Shown here: in pieces, positions 23,366-36,131 of the stretch
How the letters are laid out: each line of letters begins with the position of its first letter
Numbering within the stretch: position 1 is the stretch's first letter
DNA from: Balaenoptera acutorostrata
Lineage: Eukaryota; Chordata; Mammalia; Artiodactyla; Balaenopteridae
Reading direction: 5' to 3'
Assembly (NCBI RefSeq): GCF_949987535.1
Contig: NC_080070.1
Location: 10,536,016-10,600,015 of the forward strand
DNA length: 64,000 nt
Translations under genes and position numbers: made by a program
The notes under the pieces: model-generated
What the model was told of the DNA's origin: nothing
Database searches by the model: none
The model's input: only the letters and a program-made list of their open reading frames with translations

Positions 23366-24035
23366 CTGAAGACTATGAGGAAGCAGGCAGTGCAGGTGAC
23401 CAGACAAAGACAGATGGAGACCTAAACTAATGGTAGTACTGGAGTGGGGAATCAATATTAGGGTTTTCAATATAATCTGAAGACAAAGTTGACAGGATTT
23501 TCTGATGGATTGGTTAGAGTACAGGGTAAAGAAAGAGAAGTTTCAAAGATGATTTTAAGGTTTTTACTTGTGAAACTAGTAGAATACAGATCCAATTAAA
23601 AGAGGTGGGGAAAACTGAAAGAAGGGCAGTTATATTGGGGAAAATCACAAATTCTATTTTGAACATTTCTATTCAGATATTTCAGTTATACATCTAAGTG
23701 GGAATGAGGATTAGTCCGGTTGCAGTAGGAGTGGAGTTGAAGGCAGAAGTCTTGGCTAGAGATACCGATTTGGGAGTCATCAGCATGTAGATAAGATCAC
23801 TTAGTGGCTGACAGTCAAAGAGAACAAGATTCAAGCACTGATCCTTTGAGCACTCCAACTTTTAGAAGAAGACCAGTAAAGGAGACTGCAAAGAAAAGCT
23901 AATGAAATATAGGAGTATAAAGAGAGTTGTACTGGAGGGCAGCTGAAAGTGTTTCCAAGGGGAAGAAGTACAGAACTGTTTCAAATGTTGCCATAATCAA
24001 GTAAGATGATGACTAATATAATACTGATGGCTTGA
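23366..24035 (-). repeat. L2 LINE, antisense (right part)
   Basis: Continues the L2 copy that starts at 22545. Recognisable blocks include 'tgacaggattttctgatgga', 'ttgggagtcatcagcatgta' and 'gatcctttgagcactccaac', in the order expected for antisense L2. Confidence 0.6.
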
Positions 24036-24580
24036 AGTCCCTTGAATAGTTTTCTGACACCCTTGCCACCCCCTCCTTCATGCCTTTCATGAAGCAGGCA
24101 TTCGATAAACAGTCATTAGCCATTTCCTTCTGTCACTGCTACATCACATTGTCACCTAAAAATTTATAGTGACAAGTTTCCTAGTAAAAGTACAGTCCTG
24201 GCTTATCTCGGGAGTAAATTGAAGGCACTATATCCGATACTTGCTCTAAAAGTTCTTCCATTAGTGTAAATCCTTCAGGTACGATGTCCATTTCCAAGAC
24301 CAAAGTGACTGTGGCTAAGTGGTTATAGATATTCATTTCAGTCTATCTTTTATTCATGTTAGCTGTATTCACATTTACAATTTGAGGAGTCTATTACTTT
24401 GAAATGCCTCCCAAGAGGAGAAGAAATGTTACTAAATAAATCAGTATATATATTAAATGCCAAAGAGCATCCCACATGAACTTTTTTTTTCTTTAGAACT
24501 TCACGTCCAAAACCAATCTACCATTTCTAGAGAGAAACAATGGGGAAAAAATGCACTTTTAACATTTCCACATTTTCCAC
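24036..24580. other. Unassigned stretch
   Basis: No gene or repeat recognised. Confidence 0.4.
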
Positions 24581-24720
24581 ATGAAAATGTTATATTATTT
24601 GATGCTCACAATAGCCCCAAGTAGATAGAAGTCAGTAAGTGGCCTAATAAAATCTATTCCCCTAAAAGATAGACACTTTCTAGACCCAAGCTCTTACTTT
24701 ACTGTATTTCAATAGAGTAG
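24581..24720 (+). repeat. Possible MIR fragment
   Basis: 'gatgctcacaatagcccc' followed by MIR-like spacing, without a clear core. Weak call. Confidence 0.35.
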
Positions 24721-25875
24721 CTATTTAAAAGTCTACGTGAGCAATGACCAAACTTTTTCTCCACCTGACTCCTCAGAGGCCCAATGACCTTTATAAATGA
24801 CAGCAAATCTCTGTTGAATGAAAGATGAGGAGGAAGAGGAAAACATTAAGATATTTTGTCCTACTTTTTTGTGACTTGTTGAAAATAATCATGGGGCCTA
24901 TTTGTCACACTGCAGCTTTATCTATTCTCCCTGTAGCATCTGACAGGCTCAATGAAAAAAAGTACAAGTGAAGATGAATTGACAGCAGGATCATTTCTGC
25001 TCTGTCTCCTGGTCTTTCTAATTTTGCCTCAGATGAAATATATATACAATATCAAGTCAGTTAAGTAAAAGAAACACCTATAGGGAGAAAGAGAGTATCT
25101 GAGCCCTTTCTCTAGTATAGAGACAGCTATTAAACAATATCTGTCTCTTTCACTTTTAATAGCCCGGTTATACCCCCAAGTCTTTATACCTGTAAAATGA
25201 AAATGTGTTTTCATTTGGAAAAGAGAAATGACAAATGGTCCAGGGAGGAAGAGGATTGAGAGGAAGTGAAGGGGAGGGAACAGTGAACTTAGGCTAAATG
25301 AGTTAAGGGAAAAGACCGTATTCTATAAGACACTGTCAGGATGAAATGTTTTAAGTTCAATGAAACAATTGACTCAAGAATATACAGTAGAAAATAATAT
25401 GGCCCTGAAAATAAAAATGATGACATAGGATCACATCACATAACTGAGAGCCAAAGGAAACTTTCAAGGTTCACGGAGTCATCTGGGGTAAGAATCCCTT
25501 CTATGGTCTCCTGGAACCCCCTACTTCAACACACTGGAACAGAGAACTTGTTTTTCAAGATGTCCCATCCTTCTGTTGGAAGTCTCTTCCTTATTTTGAA
25601 CTAATGTGACTTCCATTCAGCAGTTCTAATTGAATTATGTTGTGCCACTTAAGTTAAACTTATATTTCACATTTTTGGTAAGAAATGTCATCCCAAACTT
25701 TGATTACCTCTAGGTCAAATATTCTTGTATTTTTTGCTTTGGTTTTGGTTTTATTTTAAAATATGTTACAAGTAACTAGAAGCTTATTATATTTCTCAAG
25801 CCCCACAGTTATTTATTGATTTTAAAATATTAAGCCAATATTCATAATTCACTTTTATTTGTGTGGCTGCTAATT
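24721..25875. other. Unassigned stretch
   Basis: The segment 25440-25650 looks like an ancient SINE or other conserved mammalian repeat, but I cannot name it. The rest is unassigned. Confidence 0.35.
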
Positions 25876-25879
25876 TCCT

Positions 25880-26345
25880 AAGACTTTTTTATTAAAGTAT
25901 AGTTGATTTATAATATTATATTAGTTTCAGGTGTACAACATAGTGATTCAATACTTTAGATTATACCCCATTTAAACTTATTAAAAAATAATGGCTATAT
26001 TTCCCTGTGTTGTACAATATATCCTTGTTGCTTTTTTATTTTATACATAGTAGTTTGTATCTCTTACTCCCCTCCCATCTTGCCCTCCTCATCCTTCCCT
26101 CTCTCCATTGGTAACCACTAGTTTGTTCTCTCAATCTGTGTCTGTCTCAGTTCTATTCATTCATTGCTGTTGTTTTTTTTAGATTCCACACATAAGTCAT
26201 AACATACAGGATCTGTCTCTCTCTGTCTGACTTATTTCACTAAGCATAATACCCTCTAGGTCTATCCACATTGTTGCAAATGGCAGAATTTCATTCTTTT
26301 CTTAATAGCTGTTAAGATATTTTTTAAATAGGAGTTGTTGATCCA
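25880..26345 (-). mobile_element. L1 3' end, antisense (older copy)
   Basis: Reverse-strand L1 3' UTR and end of ORF2: 'attaaagtatagttgattta', 'caggtgtacaacatagtgat' and 'ccacattgttgcaaatggca' occur in order. More diverged than the neighbouring copy at 26707. 5'-truncated. Confidence 0.85.
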
Positions 26346-26706
26346 TATTGAACTTACACTTAAGTAAAACCACTAAGGTTTTGTCTTTTTTCTTCACTCT
26401 CCCATGAAACACTGTTCAGACAGATTTCCCATAACCTGTACTTGAGCAGCTGTATTATTAAAACTAAGTGTGAGAATTGAACTTCCTGAAGTTGGATATA
26501 GCCAAGTGTCTTGCTCTGGTCAGTACAATATGAGAAATGACATTTGTCATTTTGCTGCAGAAACATTTAAGAGCCAAAATATGATCATCTTTCCTTCCCC
26601 CATCTCCTATTATGTTATAATGTATTCTTATAGTATTGCAATAAGATCAAGGTAGCTATGAATGAAGAGTCCACACATGTAGGACATCTATCCAGCAGCA
26701 GTCTTT

Positions 26707-27299
26707 TTTTTTTTTTTTAACAACTTTATTGGAGTATAATTGCTTTACAATGGTGTGTTAGTTTCTGCTGTATAACAAAGTGAATCAGCTATACATATAC
26801 ATATATCCCCATATCTCTTCCCTCTTGCCTCTCCCTCCCATCCTCCTATCCCACCCCTCTAGGTGGTCACAAAGCACTGAGCTGATGTCCCTGTGCTATG
26901 AGGCTGCTTCCCACTAGCTATTTTACATTTGGTAGCGTATATATGTCCATGTCACTCTCTCACTTCATCCCAGCTTACCCTTCCCCCTCCCCATGTCAAG
27001 TCCATTCTCTATGTCTGCATCTTTATTCCTGTCCTGCCCCTAGGTTCTTCAGAACCTTTTTTTTTTTTTTTAGGTTCCATATATATGTGTTAGCATATGG
27101 TATTTGTTTTTCTCTTTCTGACTTACTTCACTCTGTATGACAGACTCTAGGTCCATCCACCACACTACAAATAACTTAATTTCATTTCTTTTTATGGCTG
27201 AGTAATATTCCATTGTATATATGTGCCACATCTTTATCCATTCATCTGTCAATGGACACTTAGGTTGCTTCCATATCCTGTCTATTGTAAATAGAGCCC
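26707..27299 (-). mobile_element. 5'-truncated L1, antisense, 12-bp TSD
   Basis: An antisense poly(A) tract starts the element, followed by the 3' UTR and the last codons of ORF2. Perfect duplication 'gcagcagtcttt' at 26695-26706 and 27300-27311. Close in sequence to the L1 end at 1-695. ORFs on either strand (26898-27140, 27070-27252) are L1 pieces. Confidence 0.93.
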
Positions 27300-27311
27300 G
27301 CAGCAGTCTTT

Positions 27312-28540
27312 AATGGGAAAAAAAAAATGGCTTTTTTGTTTCCCTATTGCATAACCATCCTGGTTGATATAGTCAATAAATTAGAGCTAGTACAGGAATT
27401 CCATGTTTGGGATGATCCATGTGAGTCCACCCAACTCAGACCATCACTAAGCAGAACAATGTTTCTTTTGACATCTTTCCCAGCTAGTACACAATTATTT
27501 CATCCAAATATACCTTCTCCAGTATATAAGTTCATGGAAGGCCCATTAATCATTCATGGGAAGACAATAGTTGTATAATAGGTAACCAAAGAACTAAGAG
27601 CTTCTCAAATTCTCAGAGGTGTTTGTGAACCAAGAAAGATTAAGATATTCTAGAAAAAACATAAATAAATAAACAACTGTATGTTGGACAAGGTAAGATT
27701 TTAAACCTGGATTCCAGGAAAAGATTTGAAATGCACACACACAGCATATCAAATAGATAATGCTAAGTCACAGGTCTAGGAGAGGGAGATGTGTAGATAA
27801 AATACAAGGGTTTCTCTTCTAATTCAATAAGATTAGACATAGAACTACCTCTTCATATACCTATTACCTAAAATATTGGTTTTAATTCCTAAATCATAAT
27901 GCATGCAATTAATTTTGAATTCTATATACTTAATTGCTATAGTGTTAGAAATAAAAACACAGTGCTTTTATTGTTTATGTTTTCCATGGGTTTCCCAATG
28001 GTACTATTTTGCATATGATCTCAAGTTGCTGAGTTATAAATAATTTTAATATCATCAAGTCTGGAAAGAAATGTTTTATAAATAACCAGTAATTAACAAA
28101 TTTGAGTGGAAATTATGGTATTATTCTTCCCTTACGATTGTTTCTTAGAAACTAAACACCAATCAATAGGAAAATATTTAATAACATATTTAAAAAAATA
28201 ATTCAGACTCTAACAATTGACAGAATTTTGAGAACCACATGCTGCCATTTAACTGCTAACATTATCTTGTTTAATTCTCTTTTTTGTTACCAGTGAGGTA
28301 ACGTACATGCCCACTCAAACACATATTTTTATCTGATTATGTTTCTTCTTTTGCAATTATTTAGGAAATGTTCTTTCATTATTTTTATTTATTCTCTGTA
28401 GCATTTTATATATTTAATAAATGTTTTATAGAAGACATAATAGGAAAGAGTGTGAAACATGGAGCCAAATGAGTCAAAATTTGCTTCTCTACTCTTTCAT
28501 TTTTTAGCTCTGCAACCCTAGGCAAATGTATGAGTATAGG
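27312..28540. other. Unassigned AT-rich stretch
   Basis: No named repeat except possible MIR traces around 28250-28300. The 83-codon frame 27327-27578 has no recognised domain. Confidence 0.4.
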
Positions 28541-28575
28541 CGTGTGTGTGGGTGTGGGTGTGGGTGTGGGTGTGA
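28541..28575. repeat. (GTGTGG)n simple repeat
   Basis: About five imperfect GTGTGG/GTGTGT units. Confidence 0.9.
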
Positions 28576-28589
28576 TGTACCCACACACT

Positions 28590-29179
28590 TGAAAGAGGTT
28601 TATCAGCCTGGTGGGAGGCACATCTGAGGGCTGGTGTCAGAACCACAACTGTGACGCTATGGATACCTTTAGACTCGCAATCCATCAGGCCTCTTCCTGG
28701 AAGGGTCGCCTAGAAGTGGTTCCTAAGTTTTACATTTCCAGACCCAGCTTCAAAGAACTCAACAGCAGGAAGATCAGATTCCTTATGGGGAAACAAAGTC
28801 CTCTGAAGTACATCTGCTAAATGGCTACTAATCAATCCTTCAAAGGGTATCTTTGGGAGCCAGGCCACCCTGATATGAAACCTAAAGACCCCACTGAAGC
28901 AGACTGTCCTGCAGAGCCAGATGATTCCTCCTAACCCCTTGCTTATGGGAAACCCAGGAGACCTGAGACACCAGCTCTCACAGAAATAGCTCTTCCTTCA
29001 TTAAGAAGCTGCCCTGGGGATGAAACCCATGGGCAGAAAGAGGCCTTCTAAGGGGGTTAGGCCACCTCAGGGACCCCAGCCTCCCCACAGGGCCAGGACA
29101 CTGCTGGGGCCAGATTTGCATATAGAGCTTGACCACCATGAAGATCCCAGACAACATGGGGCACCAGAAGCCAGGCCAA
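28590..29179. other. Unassigned GC-richer block
   Basis: Composition changes sharply from the AT-rich surroundings. A 69-codon plus frame (28611-28820) is followed after one stop, without shift, by a further 38 codons starting ATGGCTACT. I recognise no protein. It could be an old retrocopy or an ERV/MaLR internal relic, since it adjoins an antisense MaLR end. Confidence 0.35.
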
Positions 29180-29312
29180 CCCCATTCTTATGACCTCATC
29201 TCATCATAACTACCTCCATAAAGTCTCTATGGCTAAGGACAGTCACATTGGGGGAAGGGGCCTCAACATGAATTTAGCAGGGACACAAACATTCAATCCA
29301 TAACACCAAATT
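29180..29312 (-). repeat. MaLR (MLT1-like) LTR fragment, antisense
   Basis: 'atgacctcatctcatcataa...cacattgggggaaggggcct...catgaatttagcagggacac' is the reverse complement of the first part of MLT1-type LTRs. Confidence 0.6.
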
Positions 29313-30100
29313 AATTTGTCTCTAAAACTTTCTCCACTTATAAAATAGTACACTAAAAGAATCACAAAAGTACTATCAAATAAGATGATTTTGAAAAGTT
29401 TCTGGAATAGATAATAAATGGTACTTATTATTTTTTATAATTTATTTTGGTTACATTTATTGCAAAAATTTCCTATGATAATATTTATCATTTAACTTAG
29501 TGATCTATTTTGAAGTAAGTTTTTTGTTCCAGTGTGTGTTTTGTTTTAGAGTTTCTATGTTTAGATATTTTTTCCTTCTTTTAGAGTTTGGATCAACATT
29601 AAATACCATTTTATTGAAATTAATTTAATTTTACCTGGAGCTGTTCACTAATTATGGCATTTATTTAGGTATATGACAAGATGTAAAAACTTTGTTTCTA
29701 AATTGCTAATTAATTTTCCAGAATTGTTTTTTTTGCTTATAAGTATGGAAAAGTAAGAAAAACATAATCTAAATGATTTCCTGCAGCTAAATAGAGAAAA
29801 TAGGAGAAAGAACGGGGGGAAAAAAAGTTTTATGGAAATATACCTTATTATTTATTTTGACATTGAAGCTAGGTGAGTATTTTACATATGTTAAAAATCA
29901 AACCATAAAACATCCCTAAACACTGGTGTGGGGGGGTAAGGGTGGGGCTAAAATAAATATAGCTATAACTTTATAACAATGGCTGCAAATCACAGAGAGA
30001 AAATATTTCAATTTACTAACAAGTAAAATATTGTGGACTATTATTTTGGAACCATTATAAGCATGTTGTAGAAAAAGTAAATAATTTTGTTACAATTGTT
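29313..30100. other. Unassigned AT-rich stretch
   Basis: No gene or repeat recognised. Confidence 0.4.
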
Positions 30101-30116
30101 AAGGACCAAGGTTTTT

Positions 30117-30206
30117 TTATACATATATATGTGTGTATAACTGAATCACTTTGCTGTACACCTGAAACTAGCACAACACTATAAAGTGACTATGCATAAA
30201 TAAAAA
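30117..30206 (+). mobile_element. Very short L1 3' end
   Basis: About 90 bases of L1 3' terminus ('ctgaatcactttgctgtaca', 'ctgaaactagcacaacac') ending in an A tail. Diverged flanking repeats 'accaagg' plus T run (30105-30118) and 'accaaga' plus T run (30211-30223) look like the target duplication. Confidence 0.8.
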
Positions 30207-30224
30207 AAGAACCAAGATTTTTAT

Positions 30225-30769
30225 CAAAAAATATAAGTATAAAAAATATTCAAATACAATAGGAAATATTAAATTTGTATTTGAAATACCAGAATATGTA
30301 CATGATATTTCTCTTTAAAATATGAATAGTCTGATCTATGACTTGAAAAGAGCTAGAAACAAACAGATGAGTCTAGGCTTTTTGTGCTAGAAAGCAAGAA
30401 AAGTTCAATGAGGTTATGACAAAAGGATAAAGATACTTTGACAGAGCTCCTGTTGGACAATTTAAACAGCATAAATATATGATGAATTGAAGTATATTAA
30501 GTGTACAAAATTTCATAAGATAATTATACTTTAAAAAGAAAAAATATCAAACATCACTGAAGTTGCTAGGGCACCAATTCATTGCTGTGAAGTATTTACC
30601 CTACCTGTGCTTTATGTTTAGATACAGAACACCAAAAGGTGGATGTGGTAAATCCCCTTTTCATAAAATGCCAGGAGATAAAGACAGAAGGAAGATACTA
30701 TTAGAAAATTTCCATTCGAAAGTACTACGTCAATGGACACTAAAAACACTCATCATTATCTTAATTTCA
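30225..30769. other. Unassigned stretch
   Basis: AT-rich. The 69-codon frame at 30563-30772 has no recognised domain. Confidence 0.4.
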
Positions 30770-31245
30770 TAACGCTAAAAGATTAGAGTCATCCATAAAG
30801 AATCCTTGCCTAAACATTAAGCCTAGAGATTTAACTTCAATTTACAGGAAATACTGGGGAGAAGCAAAATAACTCCAGGAGGCAACAATCAGCAATTCAA
30901 AAACATCTCTGATACAATCTGGCTGATTTAAATATGAGCTAGGTATTAGGTGATATTAACAAACTACTGTTAATTCAAGGATTCCTAAGAAGATAGTAGT
31001 TACATCAAGAAAGAAGTCCTGATTCATACATGATAACTGGGATTAGCTTTTACAAAAAATAATGCAGGAAACTAAATAGATAAATAATTGAATACACAAA
31101 ATGGGAAGGGACATGTGAAGAAGTATTGGCAAAATGGATAATTGTTGAAGCAAGGTAATTATAAAATGGGAGTTCGTCATATAATTCTCTTTACTTCATG
31201 CATGTCTGAAAATTCTTTAAAGAAAATGTCCCAAAAAATGAAAAG
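30770..31245 (+). repeat. Old L1M/L1ME 3' end
   Basis: Diverged L1 3' UTR signature 'catataattctctttacttc...gtctgaaaattctttaaag...'. No target duplication is traceable. Confidence 0.5.
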
Positions 31246-33446
31246 TCACAGAAAGCAGAAATCATGTGGAAGCTGAACTTAAGGAGAAATCAGGTGTAAG
31301 AAATTAGTAGAGAATACAGGATTAGGCAGAGAAAGAGGAAAATCGGCTAGTCTCTAAAGATTTCTAGTTCCAGTCTTTGTAATATTACAACTAATCCTTC
31401 TCTCTTTTAAAAAGTAAGTTAGTGATTTCTCAGCTAAGTCATCCTAATTAACCTACTATTGCCAAAGGAAAAAAAATGTGCCCTAGTGAACAATGACTCA
31501 AAAAAGTTTCAAACTGATAAATAATTAAGGTTAAAATTAACCTTTATTATTGAATATTGTGAAAAAATTAAAAAACCTTAGTATATTCTCTTTAAATTAA
31601 AACTTGAAACTCTAGAACTCTAGTAAGAAGAGAGACAAATCCTTGTGTATTTGATGGCCTCACGGCATCTCACTACTTGGTAAAAAGACCTAGTAAAGAG
31701 ACACACTCAGTTAAACCGACTTAACAGAAGGGCTTTGAGGTCTTTAACTAAAACTCCAACACCCGTTAAAAAATAAGGTCTTTTTAGAATTCTGCCTTGT
31801 ATGGCCCTTTGCCTTGGTTTATGCAGCCCATGCTAGACAAAGTCATTAGATAAAAGTTTAGTGTTCTTAATATAATAGCAGTTTTTGTGCTCTGCTTCTC
31901 TCTGCATTCCTGTTTTGTTTCTGTTTCAAATTTTATCTGGGTTTTTTTTTTTAATAATCTTATCAGGGTTTTGATGTTCTGAAAATTAAAGATTTTTATT
32001 TTTTCTTTGGCATTTTTAATGGCTTTCAATGGGATATTTAGTCTGAATGACCTAGCTCACTATTACCAGAAACTAGAATTCTCAATTTTCAAATATTTAC
32101 CAAGTAGACATGTTTATATTAACCCATGGGTTTAAATGAGGCAACTACATCAATAGGGTGAGAGATTAAAAGTTTGAGGACAAATCTTTGAAAATGTCAA
32201 AAAGTTGAGCAGATGAACTTATAAAGTAAGATAAAGCAGTAAATCATTTGGAAAAGAAACAGAAAAAAAAAAAAACAGTATCAGAGGAACTAATGGTAAA
32301 GCTGGGTATGTGAATGAGATACTATTCAATGCCAAATGTAGCAAAACCAATAAATAACGTAAAGCCAGGAAAACAATTAATGGATTTCCCCATGTGAAAG
32401 CATTCATGATTTTAGCAATAGCACTTTCAAAGCAGTGGAAGAGACCAAAGCCAAATCAGCACTACTGTGAATGGGAAGTGGAGAATATATCATGAGCTCT
32501 GAATCTGCTTTCAAGAAGCTTTAATGAAAAGGTGAAGGAAAGAGAGAATCAAGAAGTCCAGAGAGGGCTTTTGATGGCTGGTGGGATAGTGAGAGGTGCC
32601 CAAAAATAAGTACACGCTTTGGAAATGAACCATTAGAAAAATGTGGTTAAAGACACATCAAAGAGAGGACATGGATTGGCAGAACTTGGTTAAATACAAG
32701 TGATTGAAATCCCCACTTAAAAATTACTTTGTCAAGGAAGAAATTTTATTGTTTCATATGATTAAGGTGCTGAATTTAGGGGTTCAAATGCTATCATCAG
32801 ACACCATCCCTCTATCTCTCACTGAGGCTGTCTCCACCTGGTGAGAAATGAGGCTAGTGGGAAGACGCACATTTTACTAGCCATACCTTCTGGTTATAGG
32901 AACATCTTTCTCAGTAACTGTATCAGAAGTGTCTCAGAGAATAGTATAAGGAACCAAGTACATTATGCATACAATCCTCAACTACTTTTATCCCGGTAAG
33001 GGAGATAAAATATATTGAGTGATCTATGCTTAGATCATATACATATATCTGTAACATGGAGGCCTGACCCAATCCCAATAAGAAAGAATGGGGCAAAAAT
33101 GACTGTTTGTGGAGTTGGAAATAGACAACATAAGCTGTTCTGGGAAGCAGACAGAGATAGATTCCAAAGGAAAGGTTTGAGAATTAGCCCTCTAATCTTT
33201 ATTGAAGTTTCAATGATAGTTTCTAGAAATGGGACAGAGGATTCTAAACAAGTAAGAGAATTTAGTTTTGAAAGAACTTAGAAAATGTTTAGGGAGTAAA
33301 AAATTAAACATTCTAAAACCCTAATATATAGGAGAAATTACCATTCAGAATAACAATGTGAAAAGTGTCCCAAGGTAGTTTGTGAAACTAAATGCCCTAA
33401 CAATATAGAGGCAGAAATCCCTGCAGACTGGACCAGCCTAGGGTAA

Positions 33447-33449
<3 letters not shown>
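31246..33449. other. Unassigned AT-rich stretch
   Basis: About 2.2 kb with no named family. Includes short A/T runs (for example 31940-31952 and 32263-32275). ORFs are short and unsupported. Confidence 0.4.

Positions 33450-33477
<28 letters not shown>
33450..33477. repeat. (CA)14 microsatellite
   Basis: Perfect dinucleotide run immediately upstream of the L1M 5' end. Confidence 0.98.
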
Positions 33478-33489
33478 AAGAATAAAAAG

Positions 33490-34960
33490 CAGATGAGGGA
33501 CATCCTGTTATAAGTCCCACATGTAAGGAGCTTGATGTCACCACTCTGTCTTAACAACAAAAAAGTTCTACAGACTAAAAAATCAACAACTCTTCTTGGA
33601 CCCATAAGAGAGGGGAAGGCACACAGGGCAAGCCACTGCCCCCCAAGATTGGAGATAGACAAATACAGGGATTTGAGACTTACCGAAGCAGACAGTCACA
33701 AGTTGAAATCACTGCAGCAACCAGCGCTGGGTAGGAAAACATGAACCGAAATTGATGAATTGCTGGACGTTTACGAGGGACAGCTCTGGGAGTTAAAAAC
33801 TCCTGGGGAACCCTGTCATATTTAGGCCTCCACAGTTTTGTGAGATTTACTTTCAGGTGCTCAACCATATTCCCACAGTAAATATCAGAGAGAAATTCGC
33901 TCAGACTTGCAGCAGGGAAAGAGGAGAAGGAGCCATTTTGAAATACTCCATAGTGCCCTGTTCTTCTCAACAAGACCTGTCCTCAGCGGCAGCTATTTAA
34001 CTAGATCCCAACCTGCTGTGCATTATCAGAGGCTAATTGACCTGGGGAAAGGAAATAACCAGCTCCAGCTGGCTCTCACCCTCTATGTGGGAAGTGGGAA
34101 ATTCCCAACTCCAGCCAACTCTAGCCATCCTCTCCCACCCAAGGGGAGAGAAAGAAAATGAGAAACACTTGTGAAGTTCATGGCCCAGATGCATGAGCTT
34201 TGTAAAAGATTGAGACCTAATCATAGAACTTTTTTCTTTTTTTTTCTTGCAGTTTTTACAAGGACCCCAGATGATTGCAGATTTTGCTTAAGAGTGTGGT
34301 TTGGGGAAGTAATTTTATCTCCATTTTGTGTTAGATTAAAAATACAATAAAATTAAATATAAGTCATGCAACTAAACAAAAATAATTTTGTTATACAAAG
34401 TATTAATATATCTAAATATACTATATTTAAAACATGACAAAAATGCAACAGTATGTATATAATTATATTCATAAAGATGTGTGGTAACTGAAAATTATAT
34501 AACAATATGAAACATTAATGACAAATCTAAACATGAGCAAAGTTAATCATAGAACTTTAGAATGTTCCCCCTCCCCCTACGCTGCACCACAATGTTACTA
34601 AAGACCTAGTTATAGCAGTTCCTTTTACCTGGGACAGCATGTCTGACTATCAAGAAAAAATTCCATGGCATACCAAAAGGCAAAAAACACAATATGAAGA
34701 GACAGAGCAAGAATCAGAACCAATCATAGTGGGAATGTAGGAATTATAAGGCTGGGAATTTTAAACTACTATGATTAACACACTAAGGGCTCTAATAGGT
34801 AAAGCAGAAGCATCAAAGAATAGATGGGCAATGTAAGCAAAGAGATAGAAATCATAAGAAGGGAGAAAAAACAAACAAATAGAAATGGTGGAGATAAAAA
34901 TCATTGTAAGAGAAATGAAGAATGTCTGATGGGCTTATTAGTATACTTGACATGGCTAAG
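33490..34960 (+). mobile_element. L1M 5' UTR and start of ORF1 region
   Basis: Recognisable L1M 5' untranslated sequence ('ctgtcttaacaacaaaaaag', 'ccattttgaaatactccata', 'gctgcaccacaatgttac'), running into the first part of ORF1 near 34640-34960. The antisense ORF 33680-33973 and the plus ORFs here are UTR shadows. A 190-base AT-rich segment (about 34372-34560) does not fit the L1 consensus as I know it. It ends with a copy of a 15-bp sequence also found at 34218-34232. Confidence 0.7.
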
Positions 34961-36131
34961 AAAGAAGATAAAATGGAATTATAGAACATAATAAAATAAA
35001 AGCTCAATTAAAACAATGAGAGGCAGGAAGAGTGGACGACAAAAATGGGAACATAGAACAAGGGCAACAAATGCAGTAGATATTTATCCAACTATATCAA
35101 TAATCACTTGGAATGTCAATGGTTTAAGAGCACCAATTAAAAGATGGAGATTCTCAAAGTGGATCTAAAGACACAACCCAACTACATGTTGTCTACAAGA
35201 AACCTACTTTAAATACAAAGAAATATGTACATTAAAAGTAAAGGGATAGAGAAATGTTATATATACCATGCTAACAAATAATCAAAAGAAAGCAGAAGTA
35301 GCAATATTAATTTCAGGCAAAGCAGACTTCAAAGTAAGGAAATTTATCAAAGATAAAGAAGGGCATTAATAATGATAAAGGAGTCAGTTATCCAAGAAGA
35401 CATAACAATCCTTAATGTGTACATGCCCAACAACAGAGCCTCAAACTATGTGGGGCAAAAGCTGATAGAACTGCTAGTAGTAATAGAAGAATCCACTATC
35501 ACAGTTGGAGATTTCGACACTCTTAGAAATGAACAGATCCAGCATACAGAAAATCAGTAACAACACAGTTGAACTCAATACCACCATCAATCAACTGGAT
35601 ATAACTGACATCTACAGACTGCTTCATCCAACAACGTTAGGGTACACATTTTTCTTAAGCTCACATGAACCATTCACCAAGATACACCACATTTGGAACC
35701 ATAAAACATACTTTAACAAATTAAAAGAATAAAAATCATACAATGGTTACTCTCAGACCATAATGGAATTAAAATAAAAATCAATAACAGAAATATAACT
35801 GGAAAGTCCCAAAATACATGGAACTTAAACAATATACTTCAAAATAACACAGGGGTCAAAGAATAAATCTCAAGAGAAATTTTCAAATATTCTAAACTAC
35901 AAGAAAATGAAAACACAACTTATCAGAATTTGTGGGATGCAGTGAAAGCAGGACTTGCAGGGAAATTTATAGCAGTGAATGCATATATCAAAAAATAAAT
36001 ATTTAAAATTAGCAATCTAAGCTCTCACCTCAGGAAACTAGAAAAAGAAGAGCAAATTAATCCCAAAGTAAGCAGAAGAAAAGAAATAGTAAGAATAAGA
36101 GCAGAAATCAAAGAAATTGAAAACAGGAAAT
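34961..36131 (+). pseudogene. L1M inter-ORF region and ORF2 N-terminal fragment
   Basis: After the ORF1 start the sequence jumps near 34965-34985 to the inter-ORF region and then ORF2. ORF2 endonuclease blocks are visible in broken frames (35372-35560 and 35505-35732), followed by the start of the region leading to RT. It stops near 36131 without a 3' UTR. Most of ORF1 and all of RT are missing. Older than the 22777 and 59143 L1 copies. Confidence 0.8.
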
